A stretch of 64,000 bases of DNA, taken from Deltaproteobacteria bacterium (GTDB taxonomy: Bacteria > Desulfobacterota > Binatia > DP-6). Under the pieces are notes generated by a model that did no database searches, was not told where the DNA came from, and saw nothing but the letters and a program-made list of their open reading frames with translations. The stretch is from the NCBI GenBank assembly GCA_005879795.1, contig VBKJ01000146.1, forward strand, positions 1-64,000, in the 5' to 3' direction. Below, piece by piece: positions 17,196 to 30,232 of the stretch. Numbering within the stretch: the first letter of the stretch is position 1; every line of letters begins with the position of its first letter. Position numbers and translations under genes: made by a program.

Positions 17196-17648
17196 TTACG
17201 CGGAGTGGCGCAGCCCGACGGGGCGTCCCGTGATGGAGTGTCGGCGGCCGTTCACACGACGGAACGGGAAGCGCACGACCTTCGCCGAGGACGGCACCGG
17301 GGCACGCTGCGCGTCGCGCCATCGCCTGAGGCCCCCGCCGAGGTACGCAGCGTCCAGGCCGAGGGCCTGGCAGATGCTCTCGAAGCTGAACGGCCACTCC
17401 GTAGCGGGCGCCGCGAACCACTCTTCTGCCTCGGCGAACAAACGCTGCCCGCGGCGCGTGGAAGAGGTCACGTACTTCTGAAAGGTGCCGACTGCATCCT
17501 CGAGCACGGCCAGCATGAGCCGCTTCTCGGGCTGCAGTGACGCGTCGAGCTGGAAGCGACCGAAGAACTGTGATGGAAGGATGGTCTCGGGCTCCAGCCC
17601 CGGACCACCGGCCGGTTCGTCGAGCCTTCTCGCTGCCTGCGTTTGCAT
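17196..17648 (-). CDS. Unrecognised helical protein A; paralogue of the gene at 59511
   Basis: 150 aa from ATG 17648 with GGAGGAG upstream. It aligns along its length with the 140-aa product at 59511-59933: LPSQFFGRF versus LPAQFFAAF, LMLAVLEDAVGTFQKY versus LMLAVLEDAIDCYQKY, EAEEWF versus EAREWV, and PFSFESICQALGLDAAYL versus LFSFENICDTLEINAEYV. The last block, ICQALGLDAAYLGGGLRRWR, has the spacing of a helix-turn-helix, so DNA binding is a reasonable guess. The C-terminus is basic (RFPFRRVNGRRH). It is the last gene of the minus-strand run hemL-atpZIBE-parB2 and converges with rlpA. No family name was recalled. Confidence 0.75.
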   Translation of the reverse strand: MQTQAARRLDEPAGGPGLEPETILPSQFFGRFQLDASLQPEKRLMLAVLEDAVGTFQKYVTSSTRRGQRLFAEAEEWFAAPATEWPFSFESICQALGLDAAYLGGGLRRWRDAQRAPVPSSAKVVRFPFRRVNGRRHSITGRPVGLRHSA

Positions 17649-17814
17649 GCGTGCTCCTCCTCCCCCCGGGGGTACCAGCAGCATGCAGCGTGCCATGCTC
17701 CCCAGCCGCGCAGAGCCACGATCGGGCGGAGAAAACGCTCCCCGTCGCATGAAACGGCGTAACAAAACGTGACCACACGCCGTAGCGAAGCGCGACAGCG
17801 ACGTGGCGCCTCGG

Positions 17815-18696
17815 CTACGACGGGCTCGGACCTGACGGGGGTGAGGTGGCGTCGAGCTGGCGGTCGATGAGCCGCCGGGTCCGCCTGAGTGCTCGGCTGA
17901 CACGAGGCGTCTCATTGGCGGGAAGCTCGTCGGCCAGGAGCCGCGCAAGGGCCCGGTTCATCCGTCGTGCCAGGGCGAGCACCTCCGCCACCGCCGCGCG
18001 CTCCCGGCGGCGGCCGGCCTTCTCCTCGCGGAAGCGCCGCACCGACAGCACCCCGAGCTGCAGGCGGCGCCAGAGCGCGAGCGCCGCCAGGGGATCCTCT
18101 TGGCGGGCGACCCCCATGAGCAGCTCGCGCGACACCGCCCCCCCGTCACGCTCGAGGTCAGCCTTCACGGCGTCCGGCAGGCGGGTGATCGCCAGAATGT
18201 TCGACACGTAGGGCCGGCTCTTGCCGAGCAACTCCGCCACCTCGCGGTGGCTGTAGCCGTGCCGTGCGATGAGGGCCGCCAGGCCCTCGGCTTCCTCGAG
18301 CGGCGAGAGGTCCTCGCGCTGCAGGTTCTCGATGAGGGCGAGCTCGAGCGGGTCCTCGACCTCGCGCACGAGCGCGGGTAGCCGGTCGACGCCGGCGAGC
18401 TGCGCCGCCCGGAAGCGCCGCTCGCCGGCCACCAGCTCGAAGCCCGCCGCGACCGGCCGCACCACGATCGGCTGCAGGAGCCCGTGCGCCTTGATCGACG
18501 CCGCCAACTCGCCGAGCTTCTCGTCGTCGAAGTGCTTGCGCGGCTGGTCGGGGTTCGGGTGCACGTCCCGGAGCCGCACGAGGGTCAGGACGGTGCGCTG
18601 CCGACGCTGGAGCGAGCCCGCTACCGCGAGCCGCCGTACCGGTGCCTTCTCGCCCTCCTGCTCCCCGGCTCCCGCCTCAGGCATGGTCCACCACAT
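17815..18696 (-). CDS. Second ParB/Noc-like CTP-switch DNA-binding protein (no ParA partner)
   Basis: 293 aa from ATG 18696, with GGAGGT five bases upstream. ParB N-terminal domain includes HPNPDQPRKHFDDEKL and the CTP-binding GERRFRAAQ; then ALIENLQREDLSPLEEAEG and a helix-turn-helix around GYSHREVAELLGKSRPYVSN. The C-terminal 70 residues are basic helical and differ from the classic ParB dimerisation end. A separate parB at 35360 sits with parA, so this copy is orphan. Nucleoid-occlusion protein Noc of Firmicutes is a ParB paralogue of this kind; whether this one has such a role is inference. It lies between atpE and paralogue A on the same strand. Confidence 0.85.
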   Translation of the reverse strand: MWWTMPEAGAGEQEGEKAPVRRLAVAGSLQRRQRTVLTLVRLRDVHPNPDQPRKHFDDEKLGELAASIKAHGLLQPIVVRPVAAGFELVAGERRFRAAQLAGVDRLPALVREVEDPLELALIENLQREDLSPLEEAEGLAALIARHGYSHREVAELLGKSRPYVSNILAITRLPDAVKADLERDGGAVSRELLMGVARQEDPLAALALWRRLQLGVLSVRRFREEKAGRRRERAAVAEVLALARRMNRALARLLADELPANETPRVSRALRRTRRLIDRQLDATSPPSGPSPS

Positions 18697-18813
18697 GACG
18701 CACCTCCGCCCTCCCCCCACCACCATCTCGACTAACGGAAAGTAGACCCGCAGGCGCGCCTCCGGAGCACCCATCACGGAGCGCGAAGAGCGTCGGACGG
18801 GAACGGGGCTCGA

Positions 18814-18843
18814 CCGGCCGGAGGCCGTGGACTCTCCGGCCGG
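18814..18843 (-). terminator. Terminator-like hairpin after atpE
   Basis: Perfect 10-bp inverted repeat CCGGCCGGAG/CTCCGGCCGG around a 10-base loop, just past the atpE stop. No U-tract follows on the transcribed strand. It may separate or attenuate transcription between atpE and parB2, 118 bp further on. Confidence 0.5.
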
Positions 18844-18855
18844 CGCGCCGGGCGA

Positions 18856-19188
18856 TCAGAGCGAGGGAACCTTCCCGTACAAGAGGATCGCGATCACGAA
18901 CGCGTACAACGCGAGAGCCTCCATGAGGGCAAGCCCGACGATCAGCGGCGTGAAGATGCGATCTGCGGAGTTCGGGTTCCGCCCGATCGACTCCATGGCT
19001 GCCGCGGTCGCCCGGCCCTGGCCCAGCCCGGCCCCGAAGGCCGCGATGCCTAGTCCGAGCCCGCCCGCGAGTGCGACAAGGCCCCTCCACCATGACGCTC
19101 CGCCCCCTTCCCCTGTCACCTCCGCCAGAGCGGGGTTCGCCGCCAGGAAGATCCCGACGGCGACCAGTGTTCCACCGATTCGCTTCAT
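18856..19188 (-). CDS. atpE: ATP synthase F0 subunit c
   Basis: 110 aa, longer than the usual 75-80 because of an N-terminal signal-like leader (residues 1-23, ending NPALA) known in several deltaproteobacterial subunit c proteins. Two helices are joined by the polar loop GRNP (69-72). The ion-carrying carboxylate is Glu90 in LALMEALALY. A Gln is present in helix 1 (GLGQGRA) as in Na+-type rings, but the residue after Glu90 is Ala rather than Ser/Thr, so proton coupling seems more likely. Part of the atpZ-atpI-atpB-atpE cluster. Confidence 0.93.
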   Translation of the reverse strand: MKRIGGTLVAVGIFLAANPALAEVTGEGGGASWWRGLVALAGGLGLGIAAFGAGLGQGRATAAAMESIGRNPNSADRIFTPLIVGLALMEALALYAFVIAILLYGKVPSL

Positions 19189-19275
19189 TCAGTTTCCCTC
19201 TTCTGAACCGCCGGCTCTCCCTTCCTCTCCTCTTATCCTCTTCCGCTCCCGCCGGGATGGCGGCCCAACCTGAAC

Positions 19276-19959
19276 TCAGTGCTCGTGACTCACGGCCAGC
19301 GCTATGTAGATCGCGCTCAGCATGGTGAAAATGAAGGCCTGCACCACGGCGACGAATGCCCCGAGGAAGTAGAATGCGACGGGGATCCCGATCTTCGTGA
19401 GGCCGGTGAAGATCTCCACCACCTCGTGGTCCGCCACCATGTTGGCGAACAGGCGGATGCCGAGCGACACGGGTCTGAACACGTGGGTGAACAGCTCGAC
19501 GACCAGCATGAGGGGGTACAGGAGAACGACGGAGCCGAGGAACTGCTTCACGTAGTGGAGCCCGTGCTCGCGCGCACCTGCAAAGTGGTACGCGATGAAC
19601 GAAACGATGCCCAGGCCGAACGTGATGTTGAAGTCGGACGTGGGAGGCGAGAAGCCCGGGACGAGCCCGATCAGGTTGCACGCCAGGATGAAGACGAAGA
19701 AGCTGGCGAGCAGCGGCACGTAGCGCTCGGCGCCATGGCCGATGACGCTCTCGGCAAGCCCCGAGATCCCCTCGACGACCGCCTCCGCCAGGTTGCGTGT
19801 CGTGATGCCGTCCTCGGGATCGAGAGCGGCTTCCGTCGCGCCGAGCTTGCGGCTCACGCGTACGGCGAACACGACCAGAAGTGCGGCGACGAGCCCTCCC
19901 GTCGCGATCTTCTCGGGAAGCCCGAGGGCCCCGATCCAGGTGAACGGCTCGTGTTCCAT
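19276..19959 (-). CDS. atpB: ATP synthase F0 subunit a
   Basis: 227-aa multi-pass membrane subunit forming the proton half-channels. The essential Arg sits in SLGIRLFANM (about residue 165) and the conserved last helices end FTMLSAIYIALAVSHEH. Start ATG 19959 has GGGGAAG upstream, chosen over a longer open frame. It overlaps the atpI stop by one base and is followed by atpE after 87 bp. Confidence 0.93.
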   Translation of the reverse strand: MEHEPFTWIGALGLPEKIATGGLVAALLVVFAVRVSRKLGATEAALDPEDGITTRNLAEAVVEGISGLAESVIGHGAERYVPLLASFFVFILACNLIGLVPGFSPPTSDFNITFGLGIVSFIAYHFAGAREHGLHYVKQFLGSVVLLYPLMLVVELFTHVFRPVSLGIRLFANMVADHEVVEIFTGLTKIGIPVAFYFLGAFVAVVQAFIFTMLSAIYIALAVSHEH

Positions 19960-20285
19960 CAACTTCCCCGCACCCGCATCGCCTCCCACACCGCCGCCGC
20001 GGGAAAGCAGGTGAGGCCAACTGCGAAACCGATCGGATCCGGACGGTGCTCTCGCCCCGAGGCGAAGGCCCACCAGCCAAGCCCCAGGAAGGCCAGAAGT
20101 TTAGCAAAGAGAAGAGCAATAGCAAGGCGCGGGCCGGCCCTCTGCAAGAGGGCACGGAGCCCGACGGAGTAGAGGAGGACGGAGAGCCCCATGATGCCGC
20201 CACCCACGACCACACCGCCCACGCCGGGGCGACCGGCCGCGCCGGAGGCGCTCGCCGCCAGAGCGACGAGCGTCCAGTGACGCAC
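19959..20285 (-). CDS. atpI: ATP synthase protein I
   Basis: 108-aa membrane protein with four hydrophobic stretches (for example GLSVLLYSVGLRALL, LAIALLFAKLLAFLGLGWWAF and FAVGLTCFPAAAVW). This resembles AtpI, the assembly factor of the c-ring or F0. Position between atpZ and atpB and a one-base overlap with atpB support the call more than sequence does, as AtpI is poorly conserved. Confidence 0.75.
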   Translation of the reverse strand: MRHWTLVALAASASGAAGRPGVGGVVVGGGIMGLSVLLYSVGLRALLQRAGPRLAIALLFAKLLAFLGLGWWAFASGREHRPDPIGFAVGLTCFPAAAVWEAMRVRGS

Positions 20286-20295
20286 CTGCAGCCGG

Positions 20296-20526
20296 CTAAG
20301 GCTCGGGCTCGTGGTCCCTCCGCTCGAGCTGTCTGAGCGCCTGGATGAGCCAGATGAGTCCGCCGACCAGGCCGAGCACGGTACACGTGAGAAGCGCCCA
20401 CGGCGCAGAGCCGAACCAGCGATCGATCACCCAGCCCAACAGCGCGCCTCCGGCGATCGTGCCCGAGAAGTTGATGCCGAGGGCCGTGTACCACCCGGCT
20501 CGTACGAATGGATTGGACTGCGCCAC
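20296..20526 (-). CDS. atpZ: AtpZ/AtpI-like F0 accessory protein
   Basis: 76-aa protein with two membrane helices: GINFSGTIAGGALLGWVIDRWF and ALLTCTVLGLVGGLIWLIQ, typical of AtpZ (Gly-rich first helix ending in GWxxDRWF). AtpZ proteins are linked to Mg2+/Ca2+ transport or F0 assembly. It leads the F0 cluster, 10 bp before atpI and about 100 bp after hemL on the same strand. The GTG/ATG choice is not critical; the given start matches family length. Confidence 0.85.
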   Translation of the reverse strand: MAQSNPFVRAGWYTALGINFSGTIAGGALLGWVIDRWFGSAPWALLTCTVLGLVGGLIWLIQALRQLERRDHEPEP

Positions 20527-20629
20527 TCAGTCAGGAGCCTGTCGGGGTAAGCAGGGTGAGCGACGCGAACGAACCGGGGAGCGGGAGCGGCTGGCGCAGC
20601 GACGATCGACGACGCGCAGCGCGCCGGGC

Positions 20630-21913
<1,284 letters not shown>

Positions 21914-22185
21914 CGCCTCGGCGACCGTTGCACCCGGCTGGCGGAGCGTCAAGCGCGCGGCCCCGCCGCATGTACCAAGATTTCGCTTGCAGCGCGATGG
22001 ACACATCGCCTATACGGAAGCGCTTCGAGCAAGTCTCGCCGGCGCAGACACCGTGCAGCAGGTCCACCCCCCCGTCGCAGGTTGCTCGGGTCGGGTCTGT
22101 TTCGCGCTCACCCGGGCCACTTGCGGCCCGCCGACGGACAGCGAACGGTCTGCGATTGCCGACGGTTGGCAGCTTCTGAACAGCT

Positions 22186-23541
22186 GTGGAAATGCGTGTG
22201 CGTAACTCGCCCGCCTCCGATCTCGAGCGTACGTGGGACCGCGTCCTCGAGCGGGTGGCGGAACGCGTGAGCATGGAGGATCTCCACCAGTTGATCCGCC
22301 CACTCAGGCCGACGGCGGTCACGCCGGCCCAGTTCCAGCTCGAGGCGCCGAATCGCCTGGTCCTCCATTGCATCAACGACAGGTACCTGCCCGCCATCCA
22401 TGCGAGCGTTGCCGCCGTTCTCGGGCCACGGCAGGTCGTCATCCAGCTTCCGCTCCGCAGCCAGGGAGAGCTCTTCCCGGATACCGGCCGCCGACGCGCC
22501 GAGCGCCGGGCTCGTCCCCTCCACGGCACCCTGAATCCCAAGTACACGTTCGCGAACTTCGTCGTCGGCGCCTCGAACCAGTTCGCCCACGCGGCGAGCA
22601 AGGCCGTAGCCTCTCAGCCCGGAGGCCACTACAACCCACTCTTCATCTACGGCGGGGTCGGCCTCGGGAAGACGCACCTGGTGAGCGCCATCGGCCACCA
22701 GATCCTCGAGCGCAACGAGCTCGCGCGCGTCGCCTACTTGTCCACCGAGGTCTTCATGAACGACCTCATCTCGTCGCTGCGACGGGACCGCATGGGGGAG
22801 TTCAAGGAACGCTTCCGCAGGGTCGACGTCCTCATCCTCGACGACGTCCAGTTTCTGGCCGGTCGCGAGCGCACCCAAGAGGAGTTCTTCCACACCTTCA
22901 ACGCGCTGTACGATCAGCGCCGGCTGATCGTGCTCACCTCCGACAAGGTCCCGAAGGACATCCACGGCCTCGAGGAGCGGTTGCGAAACCGGTTCGAGTG
23001 GGGGCTGATCGCCGACATCCAGCCGCCGGACGTGGAGACCCGTGTCGCGATCATCGAGAAGAAGGCCGAGATGGAGGGCATCCCCCTTCCGAACGAGGTG
23101 GCACTCTTCCTCGGGAGCGAGCTCGCATCCAACGTGCGCGAACTCGAGGGGTCGCTCACCCGGCTCGGGGCCCACGCATCGCTTGCCCGCCGCCCGATCA
23201 CCGTCGAGTTCGCGCGTGAGGTCCTGCAGACCGTGCTGAAGCCCCGGGTGCCCAGCGTGTCCTTCGACGCCATCGTCGACGCGGTCTGCACGCATTTCTC
23301 GCTCCGCCCGATCGACCTGCGCTCCAAGCGCCGTAGCCGGAACGTCGTGGTCCCCCGCCAGCTCGCCATGTACCTCTGCCGCCGCCTCATGAGTGCGTCC
23401 TTCCCGCACATCGGTGAGCTCTTCGGGCGTGATCACTCGACCGTGATCCACGCCACGGCGGTGACCGAGCGGCGTATCAAAGAGGACGCCGCCTTCCAGG
23501 CCACCCTCGAACGGCTCGAGCGCAGCTTACGAGAACACTAG
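22186..23541 (+). CDS. dnaA: Chromosomal replication initiator DnaA
   Basis: 451 aa. Domain I (residues 1-90) is DnaB/partner-binding and domain II is very short. Domain III is AAA+ with YTFANFVVGASN, Walker A YGGVGLGKTH (155-164), Walker B VLILDDVQFL and sensor/Arg-finger region LRNRFEWGL. Domain IV carries the DnaA-box signature as FGRDHSTVIHA. GTG 22186 or the ATG at 22192 may start it. It is followed by a 192-bp interval with DnaA-box-like sites and then dnaN. Confidence 0.97.
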   Translation: MEMRVRNSPASDLERTWDRVLERVAERVSMEDLHQLIRPLRPTAVTPAQFQLEAPNRLVLHCINDRYLPAIHASVAAVLGPRQVVIQLPLRSQGELFPDTGRRRAERRARPLHGTLNPKYTFANFVVGASNQFAHAASKAVASQPGGHYNPLFIYGGVGLGKTHLVSAIGHQILERNELARVAYLSTEVFMNDLISSLRRDRMGEFKERFRRVDVLILDDVQFLAGRERTQEEFFHTFNALYDQRRLIVLTSDKVPKDIHGLEERLRNRFEWGLIADIQPPDVETRVAIIEKKAEMEGIPLPNEVALFLGSELASNVRELEGSLTRLGAHASLARRPITVEFAREVLQTVLKPRVPSVSFDAIVDAVCTHFSLRPIDLRSKRRSRNVVVPRQLAMYLCRRLMSASFPHIGELFGRDHSTVIHATAVTERRIKEDAAFQATLERLERSLREH

Positions 23542-23567
23542 CCCGAGAGAACAACTCGTGAGCCCGC

Positions 23568-23635
23568 AGTGGACAACCGTGACGTACTCTTCTACATGGC
23601 ATTGGGCCGTTGCGGGCTTGTCCACGGGGTCCACA
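23568..23635. other. DnaA-box-like cluster, possible origin (oriC)
   Basis: The dnaA-dnaN interval (23542-23733) has three sites each 7/9 to TTATCCACA or its complement: AGTGGACAA at 23568-23576, TTGTCCACG at 23618-23626 and GGGTCCACA at 23627-23635. The following 60 bases are the least GC-rich part of the interval and could be an unwinding region. This is a usual oriC location, but the boxes are weak and no GC-skew calculation was made. Confidence 0.45.
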
Positions 23636-23733
23636 GCTCCTACGATGACAACGACTCTAGGAAGTAAAGAGAACACGGAGTACTCGGAGAGCCTCTGGGT
23701 AACCGGGAGAAGTCAGGAAGCGTGAGGTAGCGC

Positions 23734-24849
23734 ATGGAGGTTACGGTTCGGCGCGAGGATCTCGTTCGGGGTCTCCATCTGGCCCAGGGGGTCGTTGAGC
23801 GACGCAACACCTTGCCGATCCTCTCGAACGTCCTCGTAGAGCCTGCCGGTGAGGGGATTGCGCTCACGGCCACGGACATGGAGGTCGGTCTCCGTAGCCT
23901 GATCCCAGCCCAGGTCAGAAGGAAGGGTGTGGTGACGCTGAGCGCACGCAAGCTGTACGAGATCGTGCGCGAGGTCACAGCGGACGAGGTCGTCCTCAGG
24001 GTCGTACAGGGGGGCTGGGTGGAGATACTTGCCGGCCGCTCGAAGTTCAAGATCGTGAGCCTCGACGCGAAGGACTTTCCGGAGCTTCCGCTTGGGGCTG
24101 ACGCGCCGCAAGGGACCACCATGGCGATCGCGGTGGGGACCCTCCGCGAGATGATCGACCGGACGCTGTTCGCCGTGTCCTCGGACGAGACGCGGTTCAA
24201 TCTCTCAGGTGTCTTCCTTAGCAACGAGGATGATGGGGTGCTACGCATGGTGGCCACCGACGGGCACCGGCTCGCGCTGATCGACCGACGCCTGCCGAGC
24301 GCCAAGATGGAGCGGGGTGTCGTCATGCCCCGGAAGGGATTGATCGAGGCACGGAAGCTCCTCGACGAGGCGGAGGACGCCGAGGTGACGATGGTTGTGT
24401 CGCCCAAGGACGTCCGCTTGGTCCTGCGCTCGGTGTCCTTCTTCATGCGGCTCGTGGAAGGGGAGTTTCCGGACTACCGGCAGGTTATCCCCGGGGCGGC
24501 GAGCGTGCAGGCGCGCGCCAACCGCGACGACTTCCTCGCTGCGCTGCGGCGCATCTCGTTGCTGGCGAGCGAGCGCTCGCATGGCGTCAAGCTGCACCTC
24601 GAGCGTGGCAAGCTCGAGCTGTCGGCCAGCAACCCGGATCAGGGCGAGGCCTCGGAGGAGGTCGATGTGCAGTACACGGGGGAGCCGCTCACGATCGGTT
24701 TCAACGCGCGCTACCTGATGGACGTGCTGGCCGTGCACGCGGAAGGGGATGTCATCGAGCTCGGGTTCACGGACGAGGTCGGGCCGGGGGTCGTGCGGGG
24801 TTCGCAGGACCCCGAGTACACGTATGTCGTGATGCCGATGCGGCTCTGA
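23734..24849 (+). CDS. dnaN: DNA polymerase III beta subunit (sliding clamp)
   Basis: 371 aa, three repeated clamp domains of about 120 residues each. Signatures include RRNTLPILSNVLVEP in domain 1, ATDGHRLALIDR in domain 2 and a C-terminal YVVMPMRL ending, which forms the partner-binding pocket edge. ATG 23734 has GAGGT upstream. It encircles DNA to hold polymerases. Next gene is gyrB; recF, usually between, is absent. Confidence 0.96.
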   Translation: MEVTVRREDLVRGLHLAQGVVERRNTLPILSNVLVEPAGEGIALTATDMEVGLRSLIPAQVRRKGVVTLSARKLYEIVREVTADEVVLRVVQGGWVEILAGRSKFKIVSLDAKDFPELPLGADAPQGTTMAIAVGTLREMIDRTLFAVSSDETRFNLSGVFLSNEDDGVLRMVATDGHRLALIDRRLPSAKMERGVVMPRKGLIEARKLLDEAEDAEVTMVVSPKDVRLVLRSVSFFMRLVEGEFPDYRQVIPGAASVQARANRDDFLAALRRISLLASERSHGVKLHLERGKLELSASNPDQGEASEEVDVQYTGEPLTIGFNARYLMDVLAVHAEGDVIELGFTDEVGPGVVRGSQDPEYTYVVMPMRL

Positions 24850-24886
24850 TCCGCCCCCCTCCACCCCCCCCGTATCGAGCCCTGGG

Positions 24887-24918
24887 CCGCCGTTCTATTG
24901 GCCCCGCCAGAACGGCGG
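24887..24918 (+). terminator. Terminator-like hairpin between dnaN and gyrB
   Basis: Perfect 10-bp stem CCGCCGTTCT/AGAACGGCGG with a 12-base loop, 38 bases after the dnaN stop. No T-run follows. A TACAAT at 24983-24988 could be the -10 of a gyrB promoter, but a convincing -35 is not seen. Confidence 0.5.
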
Positions 24919-24992
24919 TAACATCTGAGAATGACGACGTAATTTTCGTCGCCGTGCTATGGCGTCGGACCTCTTTAGCGAGTACAATGTAG

Positions 24993-27446
<2,454 letters not shown>

Positions 27447-27451
27447 GCCGC

Positions 27452-29938
27452 ATGGACGAGAGGAGTCAGCGGGTTCCGGTCAACATCGAGGACCAGATGC
27501 GCGAGTCCTACATGGACTACGCGATGTCGGTCATCATCGGGCGCGCGCTGCCCGATGCCCGCGACGGGCTCAAGCCCGTCCACCGGCGGATCCTCTACGC
27601 CATGTTCAGCGAGGGACTCCTCCACAACCGCCGTTACTCGAAGTGCGCGGGCGTGGTGGGCGAGGTGCTCAAGCGCTACCACCCGCACGGCGACAGCGCG
27701 GTGTACGATGCCCTCGTTCGCCTCGCGCAGGAGTGGAACCTCCGCTACCCGTTGGTCGACGGGCACGGGAACTTCGGGTCGGTCGACCCCGACCCGCCCG
27801 CCGCCTACCGGTACACGGAGTGCCGGCTCACGGAGCTCGCGGAGGAGCTCCTCGCCGACATCGACAAGGAGACGGTCGAGTTCGTCCCGAACTTCGACGA
27901 TTCGACCCAGGAGCCGCTCGTCCTCCCGAGCAAGGTGCCGAACCTGCTCATCGACGGGTCGGCCGGCATCGCGGTCGGGATGGCGACGAACATCCCACCC
28001 CACAACCTGGGCGAGGTGTGCGACGCGCTCGTCGCCCTCGTCGACCATCCGGAGCTCACGGTCGACGAGCTGATGCGGTACATCCCGGGGCCGGACTTCC
28101 CGACCGCGGGCTTCATCTGCGGCCAGAACGCGATCCGGGAGGCGTACCGGGAGGGCCGCGGCATCCTGACGGTGCGCGCCCGGGCCACGGTCGAGACCGA
28201 CGAGAAGAGCGGGCGCTCCGCGATCGTGGTCACCGAGATCCCATACCAGGTCGGAAAGGCGCGGTTGCTCGACCGCATCGCGGAACTCGTGAACGAGCGG
28301 AGGCTCGACGGCATCGCCGACCTGCGCGACGAGTCCGACCGCGATGGCATGCGCATCGTGATCGACTTGAAGCGCGATGCGGTGGCCGAGGTGCTGCTGA
28401 ACCAGCTCTACAAGCACACGCCGCTTCAGGAGTCGTTCGGCGTGAACATGCTGGCGATCGTCGAGGGGCGCCCGAAGCTGCTCAGCCTGAAGGACGCCCT
28501 GCAGGTGTTCCTGAAACACCGCCGCGAGGTCGTCGTCCGCCGCACGAGCTACGATCTGCGCAAGGCCGAGGAGCGCCTCCACATCCTGGCCGGGCTCAGG
28601 ATCGCCATCGAGCACCTGGACGAGGCGATCGGCATCATCCGCGGGGCGCCCGATCCCGCCACCGCGCGCGAGCGCCTGATGGCGGCCTTCGCCCTCTCGC
28701 AGCTCCAGGCCCAGGCCATCCTCGACATGCGTCTCCAACGCTTGACCAGCCTCGAGCGCGAGAAGGTCGTCGAGGAGCACGCCGAGACCGAGAAGGCGAT
28801 CGCGCGCTACCGCGAGATACTGGGCGACGAGCGGGAGATCGCGAAGATCATCGCCGACGAGCTGCGCGCGCTGCGAGCGAAGTACGCCGACGAGCGGCGC
28901 ACGCGGATCGTGGACGAAGCGGCCGCGATCTCGGTCGAGGACCTGATCGTCGAAGAGGACATGGTGGTCACCATCTCGCATGAGGGCTACATCAAGCGGA
29001 ACGCCGTGGCCCTCTATCGCGCCCAGCGCCGCGGCGGGCGAGGGAAGATCGGGGCCACCACGCGCGACGAGGACTTCGTGGAGCACCTCTTCGTCGCCTC
29101 GACGCACTCCTACCTCCTCTTCTTCACAACCTCCGGGAACGTGTACTGGCTGAAGGTCCACGAGATCCCCCAGGCCGGGCGGGCGGCGCGCGGGCGGAGC
29201 ATCACGAACATGCTCAGCTTGAAGCCCGAGGAGAAGCTCTCGGCCTTCCTGCCCGTGCGCGAGTTCCAGGAAGGACGGTACGTGGTCTTTGCAACCCGCC
29301 GCGGCCTGGTCAAGAAGACGGACCTCATGCAGTACGCGAGCCCGCGGCCCTCGGGCATCATCGCCATCGCGCTCGAGGAGGGCGACGAGGTCATCGGCGT
29401 CCGCATGACCGACGGCTCGCGCGAGGTGATTCTCTCCACGCGCCTCGGCCAAGCGATCCGCTTCAAAGAGGTCGAGGCTCGAGCGATGGGCCGCGACACG
29501 TACGGCGTGCGGGGCATGAAGCTCGACCAGGGCGACGAGCTCGTCGCCCTCGATCTGGTCGAGCCGGGTGCGACGCTTCTGGCCGTGTCCGAGAACGGCT
29601 ACGGGAAGCGTACCGAGATGGACGAGTACCGTCTCACACGGCGCGGCGGCAAGGGCATCATCACCATGAAGACCACCGACAAGACCGGCCGCGTGATCGG
29701 CGTGCGCATGGTGACGGATGACGATCAGATCATGCTGGTCACGAGCGGCGGGAAGGTCATCCGCCTGCGCGTGAACGAGATCCGCGTGATCGGTCGCAAC
29801 ACGCAGGGTGTGCGCCTGATCGGCCTCGAGGAAGGGGAGCGCGTCGCGTCGGTTGCCCGCCTCGCCGAGCGCGAGGACGAGAGCGAGGCGAGGGACGAGC
29901 CCGTGGCGCCCGACTCCGATCCGGCGGCCGGCTCGTAG
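27452..29938 (+). CDS. gyrA: DNA gyrase subunit A
   Basis: 828-aa breakage-reunion subunit. The catalytic Tyr is residue 121 in [10 protein letters not shown]. The quinolone region reads [10 protein letters not shown] with Ser82 and Asp86, the susceptible-type residues. The C-terminal beta-pinwheel has the GyrA box QRRGGRGK (about 29026-29049), which marks it as gyrase rather than topoisomerase IV. The acidic end ([10 protein letters not shown]) is common. Start ATG 27452. Confidence 0.97.
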   Translation: MDERSQRVPVNIEDQMRESYMDYAMSVIIGRALPDARDGLKPVHRRILYAMFSEGLLHNRRYSKCAGVVGEVLKRYHPHGDSAVYDALVRLAQEWNLRYPLVDGHGNFGSVDPDPPAAYRYTECRLTELAEELLADIDKETVEFVPNFDDSTQEPLVLPSKVPNLLIDGSAGIAVGMATNIPPHNLGEVCDALVALVDHPELTVDELMRYIPGPDFPTAGFICGQNAIREAYREGRGILTVRARATVETDEKSGRSAIVVTEIPYQVGKARLLDRIAELVNERRLDGIADLRDESDRDGMRIVIDLKRDAVAEVLLNQLYKHTPLQESFGVNMLAIVEGRPKLLSLKDALQVFLKHRREVVVRRTSYDLRKAEERLHILAGLRIAIEHLDEAIGIIRGAPDPATARERLMAAFALSQLQAQAILDMRLQRLTSLEREKVVEEHAETEKAIARYREILGDEREIAKIIADELRALRAKYADERRTRIVDEAAAISVEDLIVEEDMVVTISHEGYIKRNAVALYRAQRRGGRGKIGATTRDEDFVEHLFVASTHSYLLFFTTSGNVYWLKVHEIPQAGRAARGRSITNMLSLKPEEKLSAFLPVREFQEGRYVVFATRRGLVKKTDLMQYASPRPSGIIAIALEEGDEVIGVRMTDGSREVILSTRLGQAIRFKEVEARAMGRDTYGVRGMKLDQGDELVALDLVEPGATLLAVSENGYGKRTEMDEYRLTRRGGKGIITMKTTDKTGRVIGVRMVTDDDQIMLVTSGGKVIRLRVNEIRVIGRNTQGVRLIGLEEGERVASVARLAEREDESEARDEPVAPDSDPAAGS

Positions 29939-30013
29939 CCGCACAGGGTTTGGCGTCGAACCACCACCGCTTGCGCGGCGGCGGGCGTTCGTGCCAGCCT
30001 CCCAGCCCCAGCA

Positions 30014-30220
30014 ATGGTGAGGATCACTATCCTCGGAGCCGTCAGCGAGGGCGCGGCTGTGGCCACGCGTCTCGCTCGCCTCGGGCACGAGGTCGAGCTC
30101 CGGGCGCGGAACCGTAGTTCGCCGCCCAGCTGGCAGCGGCGGGGGAGAACGAGGACAGGCTGCCACGTCAGGCCGGCGTCGACCTGATGCCCCACGGCCT
30201 CAAGCGAGAGACGGGCTGAG
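30014..30220 (+). pseudogene. Fragment of a Rossmann-fold reductase (F420/NADP oxidoreductase-like)
   Basis: The ATG at 30014 opens a frame beginning MVRITILGAVSEGAAVATRL and continuing ARLGHEVELRARN, the pattern of the N-terminal dinucleotide-binding segment of F420-dependent NADP oxidoreductase-type proteins (the Gly-rich loop is degraded). It stops at 30187. A second frame over the next bases (QLAAAGENEDRLPRQAGVDL, to 30220) looks protein-like too, suggesting a frameshifted and truncated gene. It lies between gyrA and the small zinc-finger gene. No intact copy is in the window. Confidence 0.4.
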
Positions 30221-30232
30221 GAAGGAAGGCGC

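Noticed and set aside
22007-22185. hemL-dnaA interval as the main origin
   Set aside because: Only one weak DnaA-like site (TGTGGAAAT at the dnaA start); the dnaA-dnaN gap has more.
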